DNA of 56,380 nt, taken from contig JAEWSC010000044.1 of the NCBI GenBank assembly GCA_023398575.1, positions 1 through 56,380 of the forward strand, read 5' to 3'. The notes below the pieces were generated by a model, which did no database searches, was not told the origin of the DNA, and was given only the letters and a program-made list of their open reading frames with translations. Positions 1-8,269 of the stretch are shown piece by piece (within the stretch, counting starts at the first letter, position 1; the number at the start of each line of letters is the position of its first letter). This stretch comes from Bacillota bacterium. GTDB taxonomy: Bacteria; Bacillota; Clostridia; Christensenellales; Aristaeellaceae. The position numbers were made by a program, and so were the translations under genes.

Positions 1-41
1 CCGTCACAAATCACCTGAATGCGCTTGTCCAGGACTTGCAT
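1..41 (-). CDS. Start of an unidentified protein, cut by the window edge
   Basis: Thirteen codons are visible on the minus strand beginning ATG at 41 (MQVLDKRIQVICD). A ribosome binding site (AAGGTGA) lies just upstream, and the gene follows GH130 by only 18 bases, so it is probably the next gene of the same sugar operon. Too little is present to assign a family. In many genomes the neighbour of GH130 is an epimerase, a sugar mutase or another glycosidase, but nothing here decides between them. Confidence 0.6.
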   Translation of the reverse strand, partial: MQVLDKRIQVICD

Positions 42-59
42 TGCTTTCACCTTTTCCCA

Positions 60-1049
60 TTAACAGGAATGCTCTTTGGTGTAGCGGACCAATTCGTCCA
101 CGGTTGTAAACGCAAGTCCGGTCACCGTGTCGGCGCAGCCATAATAAATGGCGATCCGCCCGGTGGCGGCATCGGTAAGCGCCGCGCAAGGGAAAACCAC
201 GTTGGGCACATCGCCCACGCACTCGTAAAGCTCCATTGGCGCAAGAATATAATCCATGGAGCGGTATTTCACAATCCAAGGCTTATCAATATCCAAAATA
301 GCACTGCCCATGCGGTATACAAAACCGTTGCAGGTGGTGATCACGCCATGATAGATAAGCAGCCAGCCCTCATCCGTTTCAATAGGGGTAGGTCCAGGCC
401 CGATTTTGGTCGACTGCCAGGCGGACTCGTTTCCTTTGATGGTACCCATCATAAAACGGTGGCGGCCCCAGAACTCCATATCAGCGCTCTGGCTGATATA
501 AATATCCCCAAAGGGCGTATGGCCATTGTCGCTGGGCCGGCTCATCATCATGTACATGCCGTTTACTTTTCGCGGAAAAAGCACACCGTTGCGATTAAAT
601 GGCAGAAATGCGTTTTCGAACTGTGTAAAGCTCTCGAAATCCTTCGTGGATGCCACGCCGATGGTGGGGCCATGATAGCCGTTGCACCAGGTAATATAAT
701 ACGTATCCTCTATTTTGCAAACCCGGGCGTCATAGCGGTATTCTTTGCGGAGGATTTCTTCCTCCATGCCCTGAAACAGAATTGGGTCATCCTCAATCTG
801 CCAGTGCATCCCGTCCTTACTGCGGCCGGCGAACAGATCCATACTAATAGAGCGGCTGTCGCAGCGAAAAACACCGGCAAAGCCATCCTCAAAGGGCACT
901 ACAGCGCTATTGAAGACGCTGTTGGAGCGCGTGTTGCCATTGCGGCCGATGATCGGGTTACTTTGATAGCGCCATACAGGGCCGGCTTCCCCCGCGGGTT
1001 TCTCCTGCCAAGGAATATTAGGCAGCGCTTGGCCAATCAGCTTTGCCAT
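60..1049 (-). CDS. GH130 family glycoside phosphorylase (beta-mannoside phosphorylase type)
   Basis: Predicted cytoplasmic phosphorylase of 329 residues. GH130 enzymes cleave beta-mannosides with phosphate, releasing mannose 1-phosphate. The protein has the five-bladed propeller pattern of the family. The general-acid aspartate is probably D107 in YRYDARVC, followed by the family segment ITWCNGYHGPTIG at about 119-131. I chose ATG 1049 because GGAGG lies 7 bases upstream; the GTG at 1064 overlaps that site. It follows the binding-protein gene after a GC-rich gap containing the palindrome GCCCGCGGGC, which may lower downstream expression. The exact substrate (mannan, mannosyl-glucose or N-glycan core) cannot be read from the sequence. 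Confidence 0.9.
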   Translation of the reverse strand: MAKLIGQALPNIPWQEKPAGEAGPVWRYQSNPIIGRNGNTRSNSVFNSAVVPFEDGFAGVFRCDSRSISMDLFAGRSKDGMHWQIEDDPILFQGMEEEILRKEYRYDARVCKIEDTYYITWCNGYHGPTIGVASTKDFESFTQFENAFLPFNRNGVLFPRKVNGMYMMMSRPSDNGHTPFGDIYISQSADMEFWGRHRFMMGTIKGNESAWQSTKIGPGPTPIETDEGWLLIYHGVITTCNGFVYRMGSAILDIDKPWIVKYRSMDYILAPMELYECVGDVPNVVFPCAALTDAATGRIAIYYGCADTVTGLAFTTVDELVRYTKEHSC

Positions 1050-1188
1050 GATTGTTTCCTCCACTTTTCTTGGAAAGCATTTTTGTACAAACGCCCGCGG
1101 GCAGCGATGATTGGTCTTAGAAAACCTCGGTGGTTCCCCAAGGCAGACACCGGTGCCGCGCGGGCGGGCGGTTTACCTGTTGTTATAC

Positions 1189-2604
1189 TTACTTCTTGGC
1201 AGCCATGAAAGCATCCACTTGCGTTTGGGCCTCGGCGACAATCTCGTCAAAGCCGGCATCGCGCATTTCCTGCATCATCTGCGGAACGGCAACAGTAGGA
1301 TCGGTGGTGCCAGTCAAAACCTCACTGCTGTAACGCTTGACAATCTCATTGCAGCTGGCAATCTGATCCTGAACCTTGGCGGTGTCAAAGGTGAAGCCCA
1401 GCAGCACAGAGGGCTTGGCGGCTTCGTTCAGGGCCTTCACTTCGTCCCACTGGTTGATTTCCACATCGTCGGTGGGGGTGACTTGGAAGAAGGTACCCTG
1501 GGTGTAGCCGGCCATGGTCCAGTCGGTGTTATTCTTGTGGACGCGGCCCTTGTCGGTGTACTGCCAGTTGTCGCCTTCCAGGCCATAATAGAAGGAGTCG
1601 CGCAACCAGGTGTCGGTGTTAAGCAGTTCCAGGAAGGCCAACGCCTTTTCAGGATGCTGGCTGTTAACGGAAATGCTGTTCAAAGAGCCGCGAACCGTGT
1701 CATTGGACACGATGGTCTCGCCCCACTGATAAGCAACCGCTTCTACGCCCATGTTCGGACCCCATGTGGTTTTGGCAGCGCTGGGCCAACCCTGTGCGAT
1801 AGCGCAAGGACGATACTTGGCGTTTTCAGGCAGTGTGGAGGCATCGGAGTTGATGATGCCGGCTTTGAACCAAGCGTGCAGGGTGTTCAGGGAAGCCATA
1901 ACGTCTTCCTGCTCGTACACAGGCACAACCTTAGCGGCCGCATCGTCAAAGCGGACGCCAATGGCGTTCAAGCCAGTGTTCATATTGTCATACTGGGACA
2001 GCACGAAGGAGGCAGTGCTGCTGGTAGAAAGAGGGAAAGAAGCCTCACCCTTGCTATCCTTAATGGCGGTCAAAAGCGGAGTTGCGGCATCCAGGGTGTG
2101 AACGTCGGAGGCATCCAGCTTCAGCTCATTGAGCAAGGCCTCATCCCATACAAAGTACTGGCTTTGGGAGCTGTCTTTGTAGGTAGGCACAGCGTAGACT
2201 TTTCCGCCGATACGGCAGGCATCCCAATAGCTGGCAGGAATCATGCTGTAAAGCGTGGGGGCTGCGGTTTGCACAAGGTCCGTGATGTCCAGGTATGCAC
2301 CCAGAGTCACATCGGAGTTATACGTGCCGCTGTCGCCGAAAATGATGTCAAAGGGCTCGTTGGTGTTGACGATAACACTGCGGCGGTTGCCCCAGTCGCC
2401 CCAGGAGACGACTTCCATGTCAATGTTTACACCAATTTTCTCAGCCAGGTAGGGGTTTACTTTTTGAAGCCATGCTTCGTAGTTGGCGGGCATACCACTG
2501 CCAATGGTGACCCAACGCAAGGTGACTACGTCCTCAGCGGAAGCGATGCTCACCATGCTAAGGAGCATGCACAGGGACAGAACCAGTGTAAGTACCTTCT
2601 TCAT
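1189..2604 (-). CDS. Extracellular sugar-binding protein of an ABC transporter
   Basis: Protein of 471 residues with an N-terminal signal peptide: KK at positions 2-3, a hydrophobic run to about residue 22, and an ASA-ED junction. It resembles family 1 solute-binding proteins of the LplA/YtcQ type that feed CUT1 importers for oligosaccharides. The binding domain begins VVTLRWVTIGSG. It is third in an operon after two permease genes and before GH130, so the imported ligand is probably the GH130 substrate. No lipobox cysteine is present at the cleavage region, which is unusual for a monoderm binding protein. No ATPase gene is present; CUT1 systems often share an MsmK-like ATPase encoded elsewhere. 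Confidence 0.9.
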   Translation of the reverse strand: MKKVLTLVLSLCMLLSMVSIASAEDVVTLRWVTIGSGMPANYEAWLQKVNPYLAEKIGVNIDMEVVSWGDWGNRRSVIVNTNEPFDIIFGDSGTYNSDVTLGAYLDITDLVQTAAPTLYSMIPASYWDACRIGGKVYAVPTYKDSSQSQYFVWDEALLNELKLDASDVHTLDAATPLLTAIKDSKGEASFPLSTSSTASFVLSQYDNMNTGLNAIGVRFDDAAAKVVPVYEQEDVMASLNTLHAWFKAGIINSDASTLPENAKYRPCAIAQGWPSAAKTTWGPNMGVEAVAYQWGETIVSNDTVRGSLNSISVNSQHPEKALAFLELLNTDTWLRDSFYYGLEGDNWQYTDKGRVHKNNTDWTMAGYTQGTFFQVTPTDDVEINQWDEVKALNEAAKPSVLLGFTFDTAKVQDQIASCNEIVKRYSSEVLTGTTDPTVAVPQMMQEMRDAGFDEIVAEAQTQVDAFMAAKK

Positions 2605-2630
2605 ACCGTTTCTCCTTGGATTTTATTTCG

Positions 2631-3560
2631 TTAACCCTTCACCGCACCAATCGTTAATCCGGAAATAAAGTATTTCTGGAAGAACGGATACGCGCACGCG
2701 ATGGGGATTACGATCACAATGGCAATGGCCATTCGTACAGATTCACTGGGCATTTGGTTGCGGTACTGTACCAGCGAAAGGCCAGCTGTAGGGTTGTTAG
2801 CCAGGTAGGTCAGCGTTCTCATCATGTTGTTCAGAAGTGCCTGCAGGGATACCAGTTTAGCATTGGAGATGTACAGGGAGGATTGGAACCAGTCATTCCA
2901 ATAACCAAAGCACATAAAAATGCCAATGGTGGCAAGAAGGGGTTTGGATATGGGCATTACGATGCTGGCATAAGTCCGTATCTGGGACGCGCCGTCAATC
3001 TTTGCGGATTCAATAATGCTGTCCGGCACTGTGCTTTTGAAAAAGGTTTTGGAAATCACAATGTTGTACGAGGACCCCGCCAACGGCAAAATGAGTGCCC
3101 AGATGGTATTGCGCAAACCTAGTATGTTGGCGTTGACCACATAGCTGGCAACCATACCGCCGCTAAAGAGCATGGGAATGAATATGACCCAGGTGTAAAA
3201 CGTCTTCATCCGGAAATTGGGCCGGGACAGCGAATATCCCATGGTTGTATTTAGTATAAGACCTACCAATGTGCCAATGACCGTAACCGATACGGATATG
3301 AACAATGCGTCAAAGATCATATTCCGCTCATTCCATAAAAACTCGTAAGCCCGGCTGGAAAATTGTATGGGAATAAAGCTGTAACCAACCCTGCGGATGG
3401 ATTCCTCCGATGAGACGGAGATCATGAAAACAAAAACGACGGGGAAGATGCTGCACGCCGCAAGTAAGAAAAACAATACATTGTATATCCTGTTTGTCAT
3501 GGGCTTGACACGGTTCATTTTAAAGCTTTCAGACCGTGCTATTTTTTCCGCCTTTTCCAT
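2631..3560 (-). CDS. ABC sugar transporter permease, YtcP/LplC type
   Basis: Integral membrane protein of 309 residues with about six membrane segments. The inner-membrane transport signature (EAA loop) is seen around ESAKIDGASQIRTYASIVMP. The C-terminus reads FISGLTIGAVKG, the typical ending of this permease family. ATG 3560 is preferred because GGAGGA lies 7 bases upstream; a GTG two codons earlier overlaps the site. It pairs with the upstream permease to form the membrane channel of a CUT1 importer. Confidence 0.93.
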   Translation of the reverse strand: MEKAEKIARSESFKMNRVKPMTNRIYNVLFFLLAACSIFPVVFVFMISVSSEESIRRVGYSFIPIQFSSRAYEFLWNERNMIFDALFISVSVTVIGTLVGLILNTTMGYSLSRPNFRMKTFYTWVIFIPMLFSGGMVASYVVNANILGLRNTIWALILPLAGSSYNIVISKTFFKSTVPDSIIESAKIDGASQIRTYASIVMPISKPLLATIGIFMCFGYWNDWFQSSLYISNAKLVSLQALLNNMMRTLTYLANNPTAGLSLVQYRNQMPSESVRMAIAIVIVIPIACAYPFFQKYFISGLTIGAVKG

Positions 3561-3578
3561 AAACACGTCCTCCTTCCC

Positions 3579-4562
3579 TTAGAATAAGGAACTGTCTTTA
3601 TCGATTTTGGAGACGATAAAGTTGGCCATTAAAATGGTAATGCAGCACGCAACGGATTGGAACATGGAGGCCGCAGCTGTTTTGCCTATGGGTGCATTGC
3701 GCTGCAATGCCATGTACACATAAGTGTCAAAGGTGGAAGCCACCTTGTACAGCGAATTGGGTACGCCTTGGGTCACCTGATAGAACAGACCAAAGTCAGA
3801 ATAGAAGATTCGCCCGACGCTTAATATAAACATAACGATAACGATCATTTTAAGCATGGGCAGCGTGATAAATCTTGCCTGCTGCCATTTACTGGCGCCA
3901 TCGAGCATGGCGGCTTCATAAAGCGATTGGTCAATGCCCGTAATGCTGGCCAGATACACCACCATGCTATAGCCGATGCTTTTCCACATGGAAAGGATGG
4001 TGAAGAAGAATGGCCAATATTGCGGCTGAGCATACCATGTGACTTTTTCTCCGCCAAACATGCGAACAACGGAATTGAGCAGTCCACGATCCTGATTCAA
4101 AAAGGCGAAGACAAAATAGCTGACAACTACCCAGGATAAAAAGTGAGGAAAGAACATCAGCGTCTGATAAACCTTTGATTTTCGCCTGGAGTAAAGCTCG
4201 TTAATCATAATCGCCAAGGTGACGGGGATCAATGTACCAAGAAAAATAAACACGATATTGTACAAAATCGTATTTCGAATCAGCATGCCAAAAGCGTTGT
4301 TTTTGATAAAGTATGTGAAGTTGCCAAAGCCTGCCCAATCGCTGTTCAGCAGATTATACAGAAAGCTTTGCTTGGGAAAAATCCGGTAATCCTTAAAAGC
4401 AATCAACAGACCGAACATGGGCAGATAACTAAATAGAAAATACCAAATGAATGTAGGCAGCCCCAGCAAGCCCAGTTCAATATCCTCCCGCGTCCACTTC
4501 GGCCTAGCCTTGCAAGGGCGAGCGGACACCGCAATAGCCCCTTCCTGCTTTTTTCCTAGCAT
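3579..4562 (-). CDS. ABC sugar transporter permease, LplB/YtcO type
   Basis: First gene of the minus-strand operon, 327 residues. A basic cytoplasmic N-terminus (about residues 1-27) precedes roughly six membrane segments. The EAA motif is YEAAMLDGASKWQQARFITLP. ATG 4562 has a GGGAGGG site 6 bases upstream. LplB-type permeases work with an LplC partner and a binding protein, both encoded directly downstream. Expression should start at the promoter at 4662-4690, with LacI-type operators in the leader. Confidence 0.93.
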   Translation of the reverse strand: MLGKKQEGAIAVSARPCKARPKWTREDIELGLLGLPTFIWYFLFSYLPMFGLLIAFKDYRIFPKQSFLYNLLNSDWAGFGNFTYFIKNNAFGMLIRNTILYNIVFIFLGTLIPVTLAIMINELYSRRKSKVYQTLMFFPHFLSWVVVSYFVFAFLNQDRGLLNSVVRMFGGEKVTWYAQPQYWPFFFTILSMWKSIGYSMVVYLASITGIDQSLYEAAMLDGASKWQQARFITLPMLKMIVIVMFILSVGRIFYSDFGLFYQVTQGVPNSLYKVASTFDTYVYMALQRNAPIGKTAAASMFQSVACCITILMANFIVSKIDKDSSLF

Positions 4563-4581
4563 GTGGCCCTCCCTCCCGTGG

Positions 4582-4595
4582 TTAACAAACGTTAA
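4582..4595. promoter_or_regulatory. Inverted repeat, candidate LacI-family operator 1
   Basis: TTAAC-AAAC-GTTAA lies between the permease start and its promoter. It has the same arms as the repeat at 4776-4788. Its position inside the transcribed leader fits repression by blocking elongation. Confidence 0.5.
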
Positions 4596-4627
4596 TCATG
4601 CACCTTGGTTTTCAGCGCTAAAAAATT

Positions 4628-4639
4628 TTGCGTTAACAA
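4628..4639. promoter_or_regulatory. Inverted repeat, candidate LacI-family operator 2
   Basis: TTGCGTTAACAA contains the palindrome GTTAAC and sits about 20 bases downstream of the -10 box of the permease promoter. It shares the GTTAAC core with the other two repeats in this divergent region. Confidence 0.4.
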
Positions 4640-4661
4640 TCATCACTCTCTGTTGCTCCAA

Positions 4662-4690
4662 ATTGTAGCACACAGTCATGGATGTTGCAA
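4662..4690 (-). promoter_or_regulatory. Promoter of the ABC transporter/GH130 operon
   Basis: On the minus strand, TTGCAA (4690-4685) is followed after 17 bases by TACAAT (4667-4662). This is close to the sigma-A consensus and points towards the permease gene. Confidence 0.7.
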
Positions 4691-4775
4691 TAGATTTTAG
4701 CGACACTTTTTATTTTACTGCATAATTCCACTTATATTCCAGCATTGTGTTCTAAACTTTTTACTTACATGTTAG

Positions 4776-4788
4776 TTAACATTGTTAA
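4776..4788. promoter_or_regulatory. Inverted repeat, candidate LacI-family operator 3
   Basis: TTAAC-ATT-GTTAA lies directly upstream of the -35 box of the lacI-like gene. It has the same arms as the repeat at 4582-4595, as expected for an autoregulated divergent regulator. Confidence 0.5.
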
Positions 4789-4796
4789 TTCATATA

Positions 4797-4825
4797 TTGA
4801 CTTTTGCTATCATATACTGTATGAT
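4797..4825 (+). promoter_or_regulatory. Promoter of the LacI regulator/glycosidase operon
   Basis: TTGACT (4797-4802), a 17-base spacer, then TATGAT (4820-4825). It lies about 30 bases ahead of the regulator start codon. Confidence 0.75.
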
Positions 4826-4855
4826 TCCCCTATTCAAACCATGTGAGGTTATGAT

Positions 4856-5872
4856 ATGGGAAAGGTCACAATACAGGAACTGGCCGACGCAGTCGGTGTA
4901 TCCCGGATCACCATATGGAAAGCGCTCAACAAACGCCCAGGGGTATCCGAAGAGATGCGCCGGCAAATTCAGCAAACAGCTATGGACATAGGATATCTTA
5001 CTTCCACCCCCGTCCCTGTGAAGGCGACGGCAGACCGTACCTTTTCCATTGTGGTTTCTCGTCCCGAATCTTCCTCCTTCTGGATGCATATCATCCATCA
5101 TATTGCCAAGGAGCTTGCTATTCACGACATCAACCTGATGTATACGTATATGCCCACCAGCTATAAGGCGGGCTACGTTCTTCCTTCGTCCCTGGATGCA
5201 GAATCCATAGACGGATTTATCGTGCTAAACGTATATGATGAGAACCTTCTTCGGCTTTTGACAGCACAACCGCTGCCAAAAGTGTTTTTGGATACCGTTC
5301 CTTCCATCGCTCCGCAAGCCCTCAACGGAGATCTTGTGATATTGGAGGGCCGAACCCGCGTATGCGAAATCACCACAAAACTGCTGTCATTAGGAAGGCG
5401 TCGGCTCGGCTTTATCGGGGATGTCAATTACGCACAAACAAACCATGACCGTTATCAAGGATTTTTGGATGCTCACCGGACGATGGATATCCCAGTGGAT
5501 CCCGCATTGTGTATGACAGGCTCTATCGGCCTGCGCAGCCATTATGAAGAAATCGCGGAGTTTTTGTCCGGGCTGAAAGTATGGCCGGATGGTTTTGTTT
5601 GCCCCAGTGATTTTATCGCACACTTTATCAGGCGCTACCTTATAGAAACGGGCCGCAAACACCCGGAAAGCTTTGTTTTGACAGGGTTTGATAACAACCC
5701 CGAATACACCAATGTGGCCGGGCAGATCACTACGGTAAATGTGGAAACTTCAGCCTTGGGCAAGAGCTTGGCCCGAAAACTGATGTTCCACGCCGACTAT
5801 CCAACCGCACCCTATGAAGTTACCTATGTGGCGACCAATATTTTATACAAGGGCGGGCTTTCTGCCACCTGA
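4856..5872 (+). CDS. LacI family transcriptional regulator
   Basis: DNA-binding regulator of 338 residues. The N-terminal helix-turn-helix (residues 4-25, IQELADAVGVSRITIWKALN) and hinge region are typical of LacI. The rest resembles a periplasmic-binding-protein-like sugar sensor. The start has a GTGAGG site and strong local agreement with the family N-terminus. It is transcribed divergently from the sugar importer and heads the glycosidase genes. It most likely represses both until a sugar cue is present; the cue is unknown but may be a manno-, gluco- or fuco-oligosaccharide. Confidence 0.93.
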   Translation: MGKVTIQELADAVGVSRITIWKALNKRPGVSEEMRRQIQQTAMDIGYLTSTPVPVKATADRTFSIVVSRPESSSFWMHIIHHIAKELAIHDINLMYTYMPTSYKAGYVLPSSLDAESIDGFIVLNVYDENLLRLLTAQPLPKVFLDTVPSIAPQALNGDLVILEGRTRVCEITTKLLSLGRRRLGFIGDVNYAQTNHDRYQGFLDAHRTMDIPVDPALCMTGSIGLRSHYEEIAEFLSGLKVWPDGFVCPSDFIAHFIRRYLIETGRKHPESFVLTGFDNNPEYTNVAGQITTVNVETSALGKSLARKLMFHADYPTAPYEVTYVATNILYKGGLSAT

Positions 5873-5901
5873 CCGGCGGCCTGCTGCCGCGAGGAGGCTT
5901 T

Positions 5902-8163
5902 ATGAAACCCTATCAGGATCAAACGCGCCCACCCATAGACCGCGCTCGTGACCTTTGCCAACGCTTAACGTTGGGGGAAAAGGTCGGCCAGCTGAACCAG
6001 CGGCTGTATGGGTTTGACAGCTATGTCCGCAGGGACAATGAGCTTGCGCCAAGTGAGGATTTCATTCAGGAGGTTCTTCGCTTTGGTGGGCTAGGTACGC
6101 TATATGGTCTGTACCGTGCCGACCCGTGGTCAAAGCGAACCTTCGAAACAGGCCTTAGCGGGAGGATGGCTATCAAAGCATACAATCTTTTGCAGGACTA
6201 TGTGCTAAAACACTCACGTCTTCAAATTCCCATGCTTATAAGCAGCGAATGCCCCCACGGCCACCAGGCGCTGGGCGGCTATCTGCTGCCGGTCAATCTG
6301 GCCGCTGGCGCAACCTTTCATCCAGCTCTTTTGTATGAGGCCGGCAAGGTGTGCGGACAGCAACTGCGTGAGCAGGGCGTGAATCTTGCGCTTGTCTCCA
6401 CACTGGACATTCTTCGCGATCCGCGCTGGGGGCGCAGCGAGGAATGCTACGGCGAGGACCCGTTCCACGCGTCACAGTTTGCCAAAGCTATCATTCAGGG
6501 AATACAAAGCCAGGGCGTGGCGGTGGTGGCAAAACACTTTTGCGCACAAGGGGAAACAACGGGCGGTATCAACGCCAGTGCCGCACGCATTGGCATGCGT
6601 GAACTGCGGGAAATTCACCTTCCGGCGGCAAAGGCGGCTTGTGAAGCAGGTGTCAAGGGCATGATGGCCGCCTACAACGAGATAGACGGTGTCCCCTGTC
6701 ATATGAACGCCGCGCTTCTGACCGAAATCTTACGCAAGGAATACGGTTTTGACGGCATCATCATGGCGGATGGCTGTGCCATTGACCGCTTGGATATGTT
6801 AACGGGCAACAATATACGCTCCGGCGCGCTGGCGCTAAATGCGGGTATTGATATCAGTCTGTGGGATACAGGCTTTACCACGCTTCAGGAAGCAGTGGAG
6901 CAGGGCCTTGTTCTGGAAGAAATTGTGGATCAGGCAGTGATCCGCGTCTTAAAGCTGAAATTTGAACAAGGCCTGTTTGAGCACCCCTATCTTACAGAAG
7001 ATGCCGAACCCACCGTGTTTACTTACACCACACATCCCCAAGCCTTTGCAATCACCAAGGAGAGCATTGTATTGCTTGGCAACAGCGGCATTCTCCCTTT
7101 GGCATTGCACGATAAAAAGAACGTGGCGATCATCGGCCCGGCCGCCGATGACCTATACAGGCAACTGGGAGATTACACGCCACCTGTTCACAACAAGGAT
7201 TGCTTTACGCTGCTGGATGGCGTACGAAATTTAATAGAAAAGAGCGGTTCACCTGTCAAGGTTTTCTATGACGACGGAAGTGATCCTGAACAAGCGGCAG
7301 CGCTGGCTGCCCGCTGTGATGTAACCATATTAGCGCTGGGCGGTTCCTCCAGCAGATTTTGTGATGTTCAATATGACAAAAATGGAGCGGCGCTAAAATC
7401 CGCCGCACCAATGGACTGCGGCGAGGGCGTAGACTGCGCACGATTGCAATTGCCGCAAGGGCAGCACGAGCTGTTTGCGGCAATACGGAGCACGTCCCGG
7501 CAGTTGGTTACTGTCCTGATACTGGGAAGGCCCTATGCAGTGGCGGATATCGCAGGCGGTTCTGACGCGCTTCTTTGCAGCTTCTATCCAGGGCCCTGGG
7601 GCGGCCTGGCTATCGCACAGGCGATCTTCGGCATGTTCTCTCCCAGCGGCCGGCTGCCGGTTTCTTTTCCCATTCATGCCGGCCAGATTCCCGCCTATTA
7701 CAATCCCAAAAGTGGCATCACACCCCTCACTTATTGCGATGGGGCCGAGCTTATAGCGCCGCTCTTTTCCTTCGGAGACGGATGTGGCTATTCAAAGATC
7801 ACCTATTCAAACATTGTTTTGAAGCAACTGCCATGCCCTGCAGGGGACTTGTTTGCAGATGAAACACCGCTTGCAGAATTAAGCATGCTGGCGTCAAACA
7901 CCGGCGGCTATAACGAAAGCGCCGTGCCGATGCTTTTTGTCACAGATTTGGAATCCGATGTAACTCGCCGCGTAAAAGAGCTAAAAGCCTTTGAAAAAAC
8001 AATGATCCCCGCCGGGGAAAGCAAAGCCATTACGCTTTACCTGTATGCAAAGGATCTGGCCGTATGGAATCAGCACATGCGCCTGGAACTGCAGCGCGGC
8101 AGATTTATGCTGCGGCTATGCGACGGTGGAAAGCCGATCTGGCAGGATGAATGGGTTCTCTAA
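5902..8163 (+). CDS. GH3 family beta-glycosidase
   Basis: Glycoside hydrolase of 753 residues with no signal peptide, so it probably works in the cytoplasm on imported oligosaccharides. The (beta/alpha)8 domain contains the KHF motif (about 211-213) and the catalytic nucleophile D290 in GIIMADGCAID. The alpha/beta sandwich and a C-terminal Fn3-like domain follow. GH3 members include beta-glucosidases, beta-xylosidases and N-acetylhexosaminidases. The family does not fix the sugar, but beta-glucosidase or beta-xylosidase is most common with this architecture. A GAGGAGG site precedes ATG 5902, and the gene starts 29 bases after the regulator, so it is probably cotranscribed. Confidence 0.93.
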   Translation: MKPYQDQTRPPIDRARDLCQRLTLGEKVGQLNQRLYGFDSYVRRDNELAPSEDFIQEVLRFGGLGTLYGLYRADPWSKRTFETGLSGRMAIKAYNLLQDYVLKHSRLQIPMLISSECPHGHQALGGYLLPVNLAAGATFHPALLYEAGKVCGQQLREQGVNLALVSTLDILRDPRWGRSEECYGEDPFHASQFAKAIIQGIQSQGVAVVAKHFCAQGETTGGINASAARIGMRELREIHLPAAKAACEAGVKGMMAAYNEIDGVPCHMNAALLTEILRKEYGFDGIIMADGCAIDRLDMLTGNNIRSGALALNAGIDISLWDTGFTTLQEAVEQGLVLEEIVDQAVIRVLKLKFEQGLFEHPYLTEDAEPTVFTYTTHPQAFAITKESIVLLGNSGILPLALHDKKNVAIIGPAADDLYRQLGDYTPPVHNKDCFTLLDGVRNLIEKSGSPVKVFYDDGSDPEQAAALAARCDVTILALGGSSSRFCDVQYDKNGAALKSAAPMDCGEGVDCARLQLPQGQHELFAAIRSTSRQLVTVLILGRPYAVADIAGGSDALLCSFYPGPWGGLAIAQAIFGMFSPSGRLPVSFPIHAGQIPAYYNPKSGITPLTYCDGAELIAPLFSFGDGCGYSKITYSNIVLKQLPCPAGDLFADETPLAELSMLASNTGGYNESAVPMLFVTDLESDVTRRVKELKAFEKTMIPAGESKAITLYLYAKDLAVWNQHMRLELQRGRFMLRLCDGGKPIWQDEWVL

Positions 8164-8269
8164 GAAGGGTCTGTCATGCGAAAAGCAACAATACTGCAAG
8201 GGGTGACTTTTTATCAAAACTCACGGCGAAATTCAACAATGGCACGAACTTGCCACCGAGGATCCAGAT

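Noticed and set aside
36..1208. A 390-codon plus-strand frame opposite GH130
   Set aside because: It is the antisense shadow of a clear glycoside phosphorylase and has no family features.
1111..2634. A 507-codon plus-strand frame opposite the sugar-binding protein
   Set aside because: The minus strand has a signal peptide, start site and operon neighbours; the plus frame is low-complexity shadow.
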